Below are positions 32,447-41,118 of a DNA stretch of 53,183 bases, piece by piece. The stretch comes from Acididesulfobacillus acetoxydans (GTDB lineage Bacteria > Bacillota > Desulfitobacteriia > Desulfitobacteriales > Desulfitobacteriaceae). Each line of letters opens with the position of its first letter. Position 1 is the first letter of the stretch. The notes under the pieces are model-generated. The model was not told where the DNA came from. It was given only the letters and a program-made list of their open reading frames with translations, and made no database searches. Where the stretch lies: assembly GCF_900016645.1 (NCBI RefSeq), contig NZ_CDGJ01000095.1; one strand, given 5' to 3'. The translations under genes were made by a program, and so were the position numbers.

Positions 32447-33073
32447 TCACTCCCTATGTTGGGAATTTACTACATTCAAGCTGCTATCCCTTTGCTCTTG
32501 TAAAAGTTCTTTCAGTAAAATTTCATCTATCATCTCTGCTACACCCTTTATTCTTGCGGATTCGAGGTTAAGCATTTCTTTCACGACTGAACCGAATACG
32601 GCAGAAAGAAGACATATGCTGGCTGTTATACTCATTGCCCTCAGAAAGAGAACAGCTAACAATTGGGAAGTGGTTGCTATTCTAAACCATGCCTGAAGAA
32701 AACCACTCCACAAGGGAATTGCCATGCCAATGAATGCTCCCCGACTTAACAACCCCGAGAACTTTCTATTCTCTGCTTCTTTATACACCCTATCCAAAAC
32801 AAGCTGTATCTCATCCTTACCCCGAATATTCTTTTCCTCTAATTTTTCCTCCAATCTATTCTGTCTGATGTGATAAATGTTTTCTTTCCAACTTAATTCG
32901 CGACTAGCCTCAGATGCATATATCCTGTTGACCTCTTTAGTGTTATGGGTGTTCATGAATATCAGTGTTCCCACGTAGAAAACGACCGCCACCACTGTCA
33001 ACCAAGCTGATCGCTCTAATGCCAATGAAAAGAAAAACATTACAATGGACACTATCATGAGAAAAACATACAT
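32447..33073 (-). CDS. Unknown membrane protein
   Basis: A 208-residue protein not recognised. Two hydrophobic helices at the N-terminus (residues about 2-19 and 22-40), a charged, probably coiled region (residues 45-100, rich in Glu, Lys and Arg) and two further hydrophobic helices (about 108-130 and 135-165), then a short acidic tail. AAAGGTAGG precedes the ATG. It is more AT-rich than the genes on either side and interrupts the acyl-CoA gene order, which suggests later insertion. Confidence 0.6.
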   Translation of the reverse strand: MYVFLMIVSIVMFFFSLALERSAWLTVVAVVFYVGTLIFMNTHNTKEVNRIYASEASRELSWKENIYHIRQNRLEEKLEEKNIRGKDEIQLVLDRVYKEAENRKFSGLLSRGAFIGMAIPLWSGFLQAWFRIATTSQLLAVLFLRAMSITASICLLSAVFGSVVKEMLNLESARIKGVAEMIDEILLKELLQEQRDSSLNVVNSQHRE

Positions 33074-33120
33074 TCGCCTACCTTTGAACTCTTTGTGCTT
33101 ATAAAGCAGTCTCCAAATGC

Positions 33121-33160
33121 TTAAATCTTGTTCACAGTACTTAAATCTTGTTCACAGTAT
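33121..33160. repeat. 20-bp tandem duplication
   Basis: TTAAATCTTGTTCACAGTAC occurs twice in direct succession upstream of the membrane protein gene (last base differs). Confidence 0.9.
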
Positions 33161-33250
33161 TTGATGAGTTCTCTAACCATATATTGTTCCTACACACCCT
33201 TCGATCAGGCAAAGATAACTGTTCAGTCAAGACCCGTGGTATCCCCCCTC

Positions 33251-34402
33251 TCAGTCTAAACGTTCCACAATCGTCGCGTTGGCCATGCCATGCCCTTCGC
33301 ACATCGTTTGCAGGCCATAGCGCCCGCCTGTGCGCTCCAATTCATAGAGCATCGTGATCATCACTCTCGCGCCGCTGGCACCCAGAGGATGGCCAAGGGC
33401 AATCGCCCCGCCGTTGGGATTCAGCTTCCCCGGGTCAGCACCGGTTTCGGCCAGCCAAGCCAGGGGAACGGAGGCGAACGCCTCATTGACCTCAAAAATA
33501 TCGATGTCTCTGAGGCTGAGTCCGGCTTTGGCCAAAACCTTAGCGGTCGCCGGGATGGGCCCCGTGAGCATGAGGGTTGGATCGGAGCCCAGCACCGAAC
33601 GGGCCACAATGCGAAAGCGCGGTCTTAGGCCCAGCTCAGCCGCCTTGTCCCGCGACATGATGAGAAGCGCCGCCGCGCCGTCTGAGATCTGACTGGCGTT
33701 GCCGGCGGTCACTTTGCCATCTTCCTGGAAAGCAGGCTTCAGCTGCCCCAGTTTCTCCAGGCTCGTATTCCGGCGCGGCCCTTCATCCGTCTTCACCGGA
33801 GCCCTTGTGCCGTCCGCCTGAACCACCTCCACCGGCATGATTTCCCGTCCAAAACGCCCCTCGGCTTGTGCCCGTAGGGCTTTTTCGTGGCTCTCCAGAG
33901 AGAACTCGTCGAGCTGTTGACGGCTGAATCCCCACTGATCAGCAATCCTTTCCGCTGAAAGCCCCTGGGGAATGATCTCATAGCGGGAAGTGAGTTCCCG
34001 TGAGAGTTCCGTTCCTTTAACATTCGAGCCCATGGGCACCCGGGTCATGTTCTCCACTCCGGCGGCTACCACCACCTCCATATCCCCAGCCAGAACCGCC
34101 TGGGCCGCAAAATGAACCGCCTGCTGGCTCGATCCGCATTGCCGGTCAATCGTCACACCGGGAACGTGAAGCGGATAGCCCGCAATGAGTGCGGCCTGCC
34201 GCCCGATACAGAATCCTTGCTCCCCGACTTGGGAAACACAACCCATAATCACATCTTCAACCAAAGCCGGATCCACTCCAGCCCGTTTGACGACTTCCCG
34301 CAGCACGAGCCCTGCCAATTCCTCCGAACGCAGGTTGCTGAAAAAACCGTTTCGCCTTCCTACCGGCGTCCTCACGGCTTCTACAATCACCGCTTCCCTC
34401 AT
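33251..34402 (-). CDS. Acetyl-CoA acetyltransferase (thiolase)
   Basis: A 383-residue thiolase from ATG 34402 (AGGGTGATC upstream; the longer frame to 34453 lacks family text). Active-site elements: nucleophilic cysteine in TIDRQCGSSQQAVHFAAQ, GGAIALGHPLGASGARV with the histidine and the second cysteine in TMCEGHGMANATI. It cleaves 3-ketoacyl-CoA, or condenses acetyl-CoA. First gene of the minus-strand acyl-CoA cluster, about 285 bp downstream of a near-perfect sigma-54 promoter. Confidence 0.93.
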   Translation of the reverse strand: MREAVIVEAVRTPVGRRNGFFSNLRSEELAGLVLREVVKRAGVDPALVEDVIMGCVSQVGEQGFCIGRQAALIAGYPLHVPGVTIDRQCGSSQQAVHFAAQAVLAGDMEVVVAAGVENMTRVPMGSNVKGTELSRELTSRYEIIPQGLSAERIADQWGFSRQQLDEFSLESHEKALRAQAEGRFGREIMPVEVVQADGTRAPVKTDEGPRRNTSLEKLGQLKPAFQEDGKVTAGNASQISDGAAALLIMSRDKAAELGLRPRFRIVARSVLGSDPTLMLTGPIPATAKVLAKAGLSLRDIDIFEVNEAFASVPLAWLAETGADPGKLNPNGGAIALGHPLGASGARVMITMLYELERTGGRYGLQTMCEGHGMANATIVERLD

Positions 34403-34686
34403 CCATTGATCACCCTTTCTTTTTCCATTGCATCTCACCTGCATCCCACTCAAACGGATTCAGTCCCGCATTTTCTCCAGAAGCGTGTCTGGGAGAACAG
34501 ATCCACAACCCCTCTCAGACCGTCACAGTCCTCCCGCTGGCCACTTCCCGACCCAGCCCCGGCCTAGTCCCGGCCTGCTCCCCGCCCGCGTCCCCCCGCG
34601 TCCCAAAGATCCACCATATTTTTCCTGTTCACTTCCTCCCGAGCTTACGGTCACTCTTCGAAAATTACAATACGCCAAAATTGAAA

Positions 34687-34702
34687 AGCAATTTCCGTGC
34701 CA
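34687..34702 (-). promoter_or_regulatory. Sigma-54 (-24/-12) promoter, leftward, for the thiolase operon
   Basis: Minus strand TGGCACGGAAATTGCT matches the consensus TGGCACG-N4-TTGCT at every defined base. It points to the thiolase gene; the leader would be about 270 nt. Confidence 0.85.
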
Positions 34703-34813
34703 AATTGATTGAAAATGACGGCACAGTCCAGTGAAGCGCGAGGCGCACCCTGGTCAATCCTTCTCCCCAAGTCTTGGCCAGGGCGGCCTTTGCCTTTGCC
34801 GACCGTGTGCACT

Positions 34814-34839
34814 GGACAATGTTGTCCTGTCACAGGACA
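34814..34839. promoter_or_regulatory. Overlapping palindromes, probable activator binding (UAS) site
   Basis: GGACAATGTTGTCC (34,814-34,827) overlaps TGTCCTGTCACAGGACA (34,823-34,839), a perfect 8+1+8 palindrome. The block lies about 110 bp from the -24 element on either side, the usual position for an enhancer-binding protein. The Fis-domain activator at 26,631 is the obvious candidate (inference). Confidence 0.7.
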
Positions 34840-34947
34840 GTACACAAGACACCTACTCCTCGGGCTGACACAGCGAAAGATCGGCGCCATGTCAGACTCA
34901 GGCGGAAAAAGTGGCAGCCCCGGCTAACTCAGGGGGCATCCCAGACT

Positions 34948-34963
34948 TGGCATAAGTATTGCA
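34948..34963 (+). promoter_or_regulatory. Sigma-54 (-24/-12) promoter, rightward, for the acyl-CoA synthetase genes
   Basis: TGGCATAAGTATTGCA matches the consensus except for one base (T for C at position 6), with correct GG-N10-GC spacing. It lies 161 bp before the synthetase start. Confidence 0.85.
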
Positions 34964-35123
34964 AATATTCAGCCATCGTGAGGCAGGCAGTTTTCCCCGA
35001 CCCTCTTTTCCGCCTGTCAACCACCCTCCTTAACACCTTAAATGCGTGGTCGAAGTGCAGGCTAGGGGAAAATCGGAGTCTTCTGCTGAGCTTTATAAAC
35101 TATGTGCGAGGAGAGATTTAAGC

Positions 35124-36770
35124 ATGATGGCCTACGACCTGACACTGCGGGCGCTCCTGGAGCGGGCCGCCACACTTTTTCCCAAGAAAGAGATTATTTC
35201 CCGTGACTACTCGGGAACCTTTCGCTACACGTACGGGGACTTTTACAAACGAGTCCTGCGCCTGGCTAATGTGCTGAAGGATCTGGACCTCAGTAAAGGA
35301 GACCGAGTGGCCACACTGGCCTGGAACCACCATCGCCACCTTGAGCTTTACTTCGCCGTGCCGCTCAGCGGTGCCGTCCTCCACACCCTTAATCTGCGCC
35401 TGGCTCCGGACCAGTTGATTTACATTATCAACCACGCAGAAGACAAAGCCCTCTTTGTCGACCAGGATTTGCTTCCCCTCCTGGAAAGCATTCGGGCGCA
35501 ACTACCGACAGTAGAACATGTTGTCGTGATGTCGGACACAGAAGAGATACCGGCGAACAGCCTCGAAAACCCCCTTTCCTATGAAACTCTGTTAGCCGCA
35601 GCCGGCGAGAACATTGCTTTCCCAGACCTAAGCGAATGGGATCCTGCCGCCATGTGCTACACCACCGCCACCACAGGAAACCCGAAAGGGGTCGTCTATA
35701 CCCACCGGGGCCTGGTCCTTCACAGCTATGCGGCTTCCATCCCGGATTCGTTGGGTCTCAGGGAAGCGGACCGCGTTCTTCCTTTTGTGCCCATGTTTCA
35801 CGCCAACGCTTGGGGACTCCCCTTTGCCTGCACTTGGTTAGGTGCCACCCAAGTCTTCCCCGGCGCCCGGCCCCAGGCTGAGGACATTTGCCAAATGATC
35901 GAGAAACACCGAGTAACTATGGCCGCCGGCGTACCCACCATATGGATGGCAACGTATCCCCTGTGGGCAAATGGTCAATACGACCCGTCCAGCCTGCGTG
36001 AGCTTGTTTGCGGCGGTTCCGCCGCACCGAAATCTATGATTAGGAATTATCGAGAAAAACTTGGACTGTCCGTCCTGCATGCCTACGGTATGACCGAAAC
36101 CACCCCCGTCGCTCTCGTCTCTCGGCCCAAGAGCAGTATGGCCGATTGGACTGAAGAGGAAAAATACAATATCGCCGCCAAACAGGGACTGCTCGTTCCG
36201 GGTTTGGAAATGAAAGTGGTCAGAGAAGACGGCCTGGAGGTCCCTTGGGATGGCAAAACCATGGGCGAGCTTCTGCTCCGCGGACCTTGGATCGCTAAAG
36301 AATATTATAAAGATCCTGTGCGCAGCCGGGCGGCTTTCGCCGGAGGCTGGCTCCACACCGGAGATATCGTCACCGTCGATCCGGAAGGATATGTTGCCAT
36401 CGCCGATCGGAGCAAGGATCTGATCAAGAGCGGAGGAGAATGGATTTCCTCACTCGATCTGGAAAATACCCTTATGGGCCACCCAGCGGTGTTGGAAGCC
36501 GCTGTCATCGCCATACCTCACCCAAAATGGCTGGAAAGGCCTTTAGCCTGTGTCGTCCTCAGACCGGAATTCGCAGGGCAAGTGAGTCAGGAGGATATTC
36601 TGGATTATCTCAAAGGAAAGGTCCCCAAGCTCTGGCTGCCTGACAGGGTAGAGTTCTTAGAGACCATCCCGCGTACAAGTGTGGGGAAATTTTATAAGCA
36701 AGCCCTGCGGCAACAGTTCTCAGAAAGCAGCGCGGAAAACGAGAACAGCGAGAACAACGAGAGCCAATAG
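35124..36770 (+). CDS. Fatty-acid--CoA ligase (AMP-forming)
   Basis: A 548-residue adenylate-forming enzyme that activates a carboxylic acid to its CoA thioester. P-loop-like CYTTATTGNPKGVVYTHRG, VPMFHANAWGLPF, HAYGMTETTPVALVS, WLHTGDIVTVDPEGYVAI, DRSKDLIKSGGEWISS and the C-terminal catalytic lysine in IPRTSVGKFYKQALRQQ are all present. The pattern resembles medium-/long-chain fatty acid ligases (AlkK-like). ATG 35124 follows GAGGAGA; the frame upstream to 35046 is not used. First gene after the rightward sigma-54 promoter. Confidence 0.92.
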   Translation: MMAYDLTLRALLERAATLFPKKEIISRDYSGTFRYTYGDFYKRVLRLANVLKDLDLSKGDRVATLAWNHHRHLELYFAVPLSGAVLHTLNLRLAPDQLIYIINHAEDKALFVDQDLLPLLESIRAQLPTVEHVVVMSDTEEIPANSLENPLSYETLLAAAGENIAFPDLSEWDPAAMCYTTATTGNPKGVVYTHRGLVLHSYAASIPDSLGLREADRVLPFVPMFHANAWGLPFACTWLGATQVFPGARPQAEDICQMIEKHRVTMAAGVPTIWMATYPLWANGQYDPSSLRELVCGGSAAPKSMIRNYREKLGLSVLHAYGMTETTPVALVSRPKSSMADWTEEEKYNIAAKQGLLVPGLEMKVVREDGLEVPWDGKTMGELLLRGPWIAKEYYKDPVRSRAAFAGGWLHTGDIVTVDPEGYVAIADRSKDLIKSGGEWISSLDLENTLMGHPAVLEAAVIAIPHPKWLERPLACVVLRPEFAGQVSQEDILDYLKGKVPKLWLPDRVEFLETIPRTSVGKFYKQALRQQFSESSAENENSENNESQ

Positions 36771-36865
36771 ACACCACCAAAAGTACCGGCATAACACGCA
36801 GTGTTTGTGTTTAAAACTGTGAAATACAAAACACCCCGGAATACACCGGGAGAGGAGGGTCTTTC

Positions 36866-38545
36866 ATGTTTCAATATCCCCCGCTCACTCCAGAAGAACG
36901 GGAACATTATGATCTGCTCAATGAAGAAAATGTCCGTTTTCTGCGTCGACGCTATAATCACATCAACCGTTGGGTCGTGGCCGATATCTCCCGGCGAAGC
37001 GCTTACCGGTATCCGGATAAACCTGCCTTGATTTACCGCAACATAACCCTCTCTTACCGTCAGTTAGAGGAAGAATCCAACCGGGTAGCCAATGCCCTAA
37101 TCGCGTTGGGCCTGAAAAAATATGATCGGATAGCCATACTGGCTCACAACACGATAGACCATGTCCTGACCTGGCTGGGTACGGCCAAAGCGGGAGGGGT
37201 GTACTTAGCGGTCAATTACCTCCTGCGGGGCAAAGACATTGCCTACTGTCTCAACCATTCGGAAGCAACGGTTTTTATTGTTGAAGATGCTCTTTACGAT
37301 TTGGTCAAAGATATCCTAGGCGAAATACCGACGGTCAAAACCTTGTTCTGGTCACGGCAGGGGAGCGGTCAGGAAGTGCCCGCGGGTTTCTCCGACTTTG
37401 AAATCTGGTACAGGCAATACACCGCTGCCGAACCTGATGTGGAACTGCAGATTGAAGATCCGGTCCAGATGACTTATACCTCCGGAACGGAAAGCCTGCC
37501 GAAAGGAGTAATTCTAAGCAATCAATCTCTTCTGGCTGAGTATACGAGCTGTATTATTGACGGTGAATATACACGCCATGACGTAATTCTCAATGCTTTG
37601 CCCATTTACCACTGCGCCCAAAGGGATGTTTTTCTCACCCCCGCTTTCATGGTAGGCGCGACAAATATCTTAATGTTTAATCCTAATGTAAAAGAAATTA
37701 TGGAGAACATCGTCAAATACCGGGTCACAATATTTTTTGCTCCACCCACCGTTTGGATTAGCCTCATGCGTCATCCCGAGTTTGAAAATTTCGATCTGAG
37801 TTCAATCGCTAAAGGATACTATGGGGCCTCGATCATGCCGGTAGCGGTCCTAAAAGAAGTTGTCCGGCGGCTGCCCGGCTGCCAGAGGTTCTATAACTAC
37901 TATGGCCAGACAGAACTGGGGCCTTACCACACCATGCTCAGACCCGAAGACATGCTGACCAAGCCAGGTTCAGCGGGAACAGCCGGTTTGAACATGGAAT
38001 CACAGTTGGAAGATCTAGAGCACCGGGCACTTGCCCAACCCGGCATCCCCGGTGAAATCTGCGGGCGCGGCCCCCATGCCATGCTGCTCTATTTTAAGGA
38101 CCCGGACAAAACAGAAAAGACCTTTGAGCACGGTTGGTTTCACAGCGGGGATATCGGCATTTTGGATGAAGATCGCTATATCACGGTCATTGACCGCAAG
38201 AAGGATATGGTAAAAACAGGCGGTGAGAATGTTCCCGGCCGTGAGGTGGAGGAGATTATTTACCAGGATGGCCGTGTGTCGGAAGTTGCCGTCATCGGTC
38301 TGCCGCACGAAAAATGGGTGGAAGCAGTGACAGCCCTAGTCGTGCCTAAACCAGGCAACAATGTCAGCGAAGAAGAGATTATTCAACTTTGCCGTGAAAA
38401 CTTGCCGGCCTTCAAAGTTCCCAAAGGGGTGATCTTCCTTCCTGAGCTGCCCAAAACGCCGAGCGGCAAGATTCTCAAACGGGATTTGCGCAGCCTTTAT
38501 GCGGCTCACTATCTCGAACAAAAGAAAGCGAAAGACTTGGACTGA
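36866..38545 (+). CDS. AMP-dependent synthetase/ligase
   Basis: A 559-residue member of the same superfamily as its upstream neighbour but not a close copy. Motifs: MTYTSGTESLPKGVILSN, NALPIYHCAQRDVFL, YNYYGQTELGPYH, WFHSGDIGILDEDRYITV, DRKKDMVKTGGENVPGREVE and LPKTPSGKILKRDLRSL with the catalytic lysine. The ATG follows GAGAGGAGGG. The 95-bp spacing and same strand suggest one operon with the first ligase. The presence of two ligases plus a CoA-transferase suggests several acid substrates. Confidence 0.92.
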   Translation: MFQYPPLTPEEREHYDLLNEENVRFLRRRYNHINRWVVADISRRSAYRYPDKPALIYRNITLSYRQLEEESNRVANALIALGLKKYDRIAILAHNTIDHVLTWLGTAKAGGVYLAVNYLLRGKDIAYCLNHSEATVFIVEDALYDLVKDILGEIPTVKTLFWSRQGSGQEVPAGFSDFEIWYRQYTAAEPDVELQIEDPVQMTYTSGTESLPKGVILSNQSLLAEYTSCIIDGEYTRHDVILNALPIYHCAQRDVFLTPAFMVGATNILMFNPNVKEIMENIVKYRVTIFFAPPTVWISLMRHPEFENFDLSSIAKGYYGASIMPVAVLKEVVRRLPGCQRFYNYYGQTELGPYHTMLRPEDMLTKPGSAGTAGLNMESQLEDLEHRALAQPGIPGEICGRGPHAMLLYFKDPDKTEKTFEHGWFHSGDIGILDEDRYITVIDRKKDMVKTGGENVPGREVEEIIYQDGRVSEVAVIGLPHEKWVEAVTALVVPKPGNNVSEEEIIQLCRENLPAFKVPKGVIFLPELPKTPSGKILKRDLRSLYAAHYLEQKKAKDLD

Positions 38546-38629
38546 CTACTCGTTCCATGGATTAGTGGTGCCGCTATGCGGCACGGGGACCTGATAGGGC
38601 AAAAAGACAGAGTGATAAGCCCTATGCTC

Positions 38630-38881
38630 TCACTTCCGTCTTCCGGCACGTCCCCACTCCAAATAAGACAAATAGACCGTCACCCCGGCAAAAACCAAAA
38701 TCCACAGCTTATAGATGACGTAGACTTTAATGATCGTGAGCACCATCATGACCAGCGCCAGTACGGCCGGAATACCCACCACAAGTAAGAGTCCCCTGCC
38801 TTTAAACCTCTTGCGCAACGAAGGAGAAGAAAAAACGAAGATGAAAACAATGAAGTAGAACAAAAAAGTGGTAATTGACAT
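38630..38881 (-). CDS. Small membrane protein of unknown function
   Basis: An 83-residue protein with two or three hydrophobic helices (TFLFYFIVFIFVF at the start; LLLVVGIPAVLALVMMVL; then IYKLWILVFAGVTVYL) and short basic loops (SPSLRKRFKGRG; WGRAGRRK at the end). The ribosome binding site GGAGGAAG lies 7 bp before the ATG, which supports a real gene. No family recognised. Confidence 0.6.
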   Translation of the reverse strand: MSITTFLFYFIVFIFVFSSPSLRKRFKGRGLLLVVGIPAVLALVMMVLTIIKVYVIYKLWILVFAGVTVYLSYLEWGRAGRRK

Positions 38882-39054
38882 GTCTTGCTTCCTCCGTTAC
38901 CAAAAGGATTTAAAACTAGCAAAAGGATTAATAACCGCCAGAAATTTAGCGCTATAAAAACCTTGCTTCTGCTTAAACTAGAATTGTCCCACGGATGATA
39001 ATGTCTCAAAGCAAGAGTCCCAAAGCAGATGGAAGGAAAGGAGATGCTTCATTT

Positions 39055-39282
39055 ATGGCTCGTAATTCTAACCGCAACGCCGGCATCCTGCCCCAATCTG
39101 TCTTGGACGATTTTAAATGGGAGGTCGCCAATGAGCTCGGGTTAACCGAGAAAATTCAAAGCCAGGGTTGGGCCAACATGACCTCCAGAGAATGCGGCCA
39201 CGTGGGTGGACGAATCGGCGGCAGTATGGTCAAAGCCATGATTCGTAGGGCTGAAGACTCCCTCAAGGGCGGTACCCTGTAA
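39055..39282 (+). CDS. Small acid-soluble spore protein, alpha/beta type
   Basis: A 75-residue DNA-coating spore protein: VLDDFKWEVANELGL followed by TEKIQSQGWANMTSRECGHV, then GGRIGGSMVKAMIRRAED. The first block covers the germination-protease site region and the second the C-terminal helix of the SASP family. ATG 39055 with GGAGAT upstream is chosen; the frame from 38995 has an unrelated N-terminus. It indicates an endospore-forming host. Confidence 0.9.
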   Translation: MARNSNRNAGILPQSVLDDFKWEVANELGLTEKIQSQGWANMTSRECGHVGGRIGGSMVKAMIRRAEDSLKGGTL

Positions 39283-39603
39283 GGACTGCATTTCACCCCC
39301 TCGTCCTGTTGCTCCACCCCCTATGGTGCCACTTTTTCTAGCCCGTGTCCAGCCGAAAAAGAGAAATCAGAGAGGGTATTGCGCGCCGGATGGTAAAGGA
39401 CTTTCACAATCAGTCAAAGAAAGAGGAGTGCGGCAAAACTGTACTCCTCTCTTTACAATTTTTAGTTCTTCATATCCTCTATTCAGTGACACTCCACTAC
39501 GGCTAAAGCCCTGCCGCTTGTTTTCTAACCCATCCAACCTCTCCGGCCCTACGGCTGTAAAGAGAGGCTGAAGGCGCGGATTGAAGACATCTGCCCAATA
39601 TTG
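39283..39603. other. Gap, no gene seen
   Basis: An open frame at 39,323-39,571 has no family text, no ribosome binding site and unusual composition; not called. Confidence 0.5.
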
Positions 39604-39630
39604 ATAAAAGGCTCGCTTGAGAAAGCGAGC
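39604..39630 (-). terminator. Terminator of surE
   Basis: Minus-strand stem GCTCGCTT / AAGCGAGC with loop TCTC, followed by CTTTTAT, 17 bp beyond the surE stop. Confidence 0.75.
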
Positions 39631-39646
39631 GCGTAAGACTCACCTC

Positions 39647-40408
39647 TCACTCGAACGTTCCGGCTCCCCGTCCCTGCCATTCCTCGAGTTTTTTATAGTC
39701 CGTCAGGTCGCTGTGCATCGGGGTTACGGTCACATACCCGGCATGGATTGCGGCCACGTCAGTATCCGGATCCGTTTCCGGGATCAGCGTTCCTCCCTGC
39801 CAAAAATAACGGCGGCCATGCGGATCCAGACGACTTTCAAACACGTTTTCGTAAACGGCACGGCCTAAGCGAGTGACACGCACACCTTTCCATTCGTCCC
39901 CCGGCGAACCGGGAAAATTGACGTTGAGCAGACCGGTGGAAAAGCGGGCGGTAATATTTGTCACATGCTTTGCCAGCCACCGGGCCGCCGGCTCAAAATC
40001 CGTGAAATCAAAACTCGCCAAAGACGCCGCGATAGCCGGTATACCGGCCAGCACGCCTTCCATAGCAGCCGCTACGGTGCCCGAGTAAAAAATGTCCGTG
40101 CCCAAATTCGGCCCCTGGTTAATCCCGGAAATGACCAGATCCGGTTTAGGGACAATCCCCCCCTCGACGGCCAGTTTAACGCAATCGGAAGGAGTTCCTC
40201 GTACGGCATAGCCGTAACCGGAACCGGAAAGCGGGTGCTCTGTCACAAAAAGCGGGTCAAACAGAGTAATGGAATGACCGCTGGCAGAGCGCTGACTGTC
40301 GGGGGCAACGATGGAAACCGTATCTTCGGGACTCTTAACCATTACTTCAAAGAGGGTCTGTAATCCGGGCGCAAAAAAACCGTCGTCATTTGTAAGCAAA
40401 ATCTCCAT
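39647..40408 (-). CDS. surE: 5'-nucleotidase SurE
   Basis: A 253-residue metal-dependent nucleotidase/phosphatase. Family signature at the N-terminus: MEILLTNDDGFFAPGLQTL with the metal-binding Asp-Asp, then VAPDSQRSASGHSITL, VRGTPSDCVKLAV, DLVISGINQGPNLGTD and YSGTVAAAMEG. ATG 40408 follows AAGGGGTC; residues upstream in the longer frame derive from the adjacent dispersed repeat and are excluded. Confidence 0.95.
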   Translation of the reverse strand: MEILLTNDDGFFAPGLQTLFEVMVKSPEDTVSIVAPDSQRSASGHSITLFDPLFVTEHPLSGSGYGYAVRGTPSDCVKLAVEGGIVPKPDLVISGINQGPNLGTDIFYSGTVAAAMEGVLAGIPAIAASLASFDFTDFEPAARWLAKHVTNITARFSTGLLNVNFPGSPGDEWKGVRVTRLGRAVYENVFESRLDPHGRRYFWQGGTLIPETDPDTDVAAIHAGYVTVTPMHSDLTDYKKLEEWQGRGAGTFE

Positions 40409-40415
40409 GGTGACC

Positions 40416-40556
40416 CCTTTATCCAATCGTAAGACTCCCGCTTCTGCAAGTGGGAAGTCATCTTCACCGCACAAGTATTCTTTGAAAGCTTGCGGTTCGG
40501 CGATAGTGTCCACAGGACACTATCGTGATGTTCAGCTTCTGCTAAACCAGTTCACT
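40416..40556 (+). repeat. IS200/IS605-like dispersed repeat, copy B
   Basis: Starts CCTTTATCCAATCGTAAGAC, hairpin CCCGCTTCTGCAAGTGGGA, a perfect internal palindrome CGATAGTGTCC...GGACACTATCG and the right end GTTCAGCTTCTGCTAAACCA followed by GTTCAC. It lies between surE and the DUF4264 gene and touches the surE ribosome binding site, so it forms the surE leader on the opposite strand. Confidence 0.78.
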
Positions 40557-40559
40557 CAC

Positions 40560-40760
40560 CTATTCCACTTCGTAAATCGAGATGGTCATCCTGTCATCTT
40601 TCTTGGACAGCCCAAACATGACATGGTAATCTTTTAAAGACTTGTTAAGAAAGTCCACGACCTTGTACAATTCCGGGTTGGCAGATAGTTTTTGTGTTGC
40701 GATTAAGGCCAGTTTTCCGCGGACCTCATCCCTTGAGGAATGTCCCATACTTTCATCCAT
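40560..40760 (-). CDS. DUF4264 (YpmA-like) protein
   Basis: A 66-residue protein. ANPELYKVVDFLNKSLKDYH and MFGLSKKDDRMTISIYEVE match the small conserved firmicute family DUF4264 (B. subtilis YpmA). Function unknown. Start may be ATG 40760 or ATG 40748; a GGATGA element is upstream. Confidence 0.82.
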   Translation of the reverse strand: MDESMGHSSRDEVRGKLALIATQKLSANPELYKVVDFLNKSLKDYHVMFGLSKKDDRMTISIYEVE

Positions 40761-40774
40761 CGACTATCATCCAA

Positions 40775-41110
40775 TCTTCAATCAATCTTCCTGCAGACCG
40801 GAGCACTGGCCCTCTACGCTTTACCAAAAGCGGGAAGCTTCTCGGTGAAGTTCCGGGGTTCGCTTCCCACCTCCCGCCTCGTCGACCATTACCCTGAACT
40901 TATAGTCGGCTATGAACCTACAGTTGACTGCGCTCTGATGGGTCCTCGCTCCAAAGCTGCAACATCCAGACTCTTACGCCTAAGCCTTGTCCTCTTTCTC
41001 GCACAACTTGCTCTGACTCCAGAATACTCCGAAGGCTGAAGGGATTGCCCTGTTATACTTCGATGGCTCCAAGTCCCTGAAATATTCCCGGTCAAGCGAG
41101 GTTTTACCGT
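40775..41110 (-). ncRNA. Candidate structured non-coding RNA of unknown class
   Basis: This 330-bp gap has no plausible gene but shows strong potential to fold on the minus strand: GGGAAGC pairs with GCTTCCC and GCGGGA with TCCCGC around a loop containing CCCCGGAACTTCACC. A second block, AGGACCCATCAGAGCGCAG and the following GTTCATAGCCGACTATAAG, looks like conserved RNA rather than protein. The overall look recalls RNAs linked to IscB/TnpB-type mobile elements (HEARO/omega RNA), but no such ORF is here. Class is a guess from memory and needs a covariance search. Confidence 0.35.
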
Positions 41111-41118
41111 TCCGTCCT

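Noticed and set aside
39323..39571. 82-residue ORF after the SASP gene
   Set aside because: No ribosome binding site, no family text, atypical composition.
40740..41039. 99-residue plus-strand ORF
   Set aside because: No ribosome binding site or domain; the region looks like structured RNA and overlaps the DUF4264 start.
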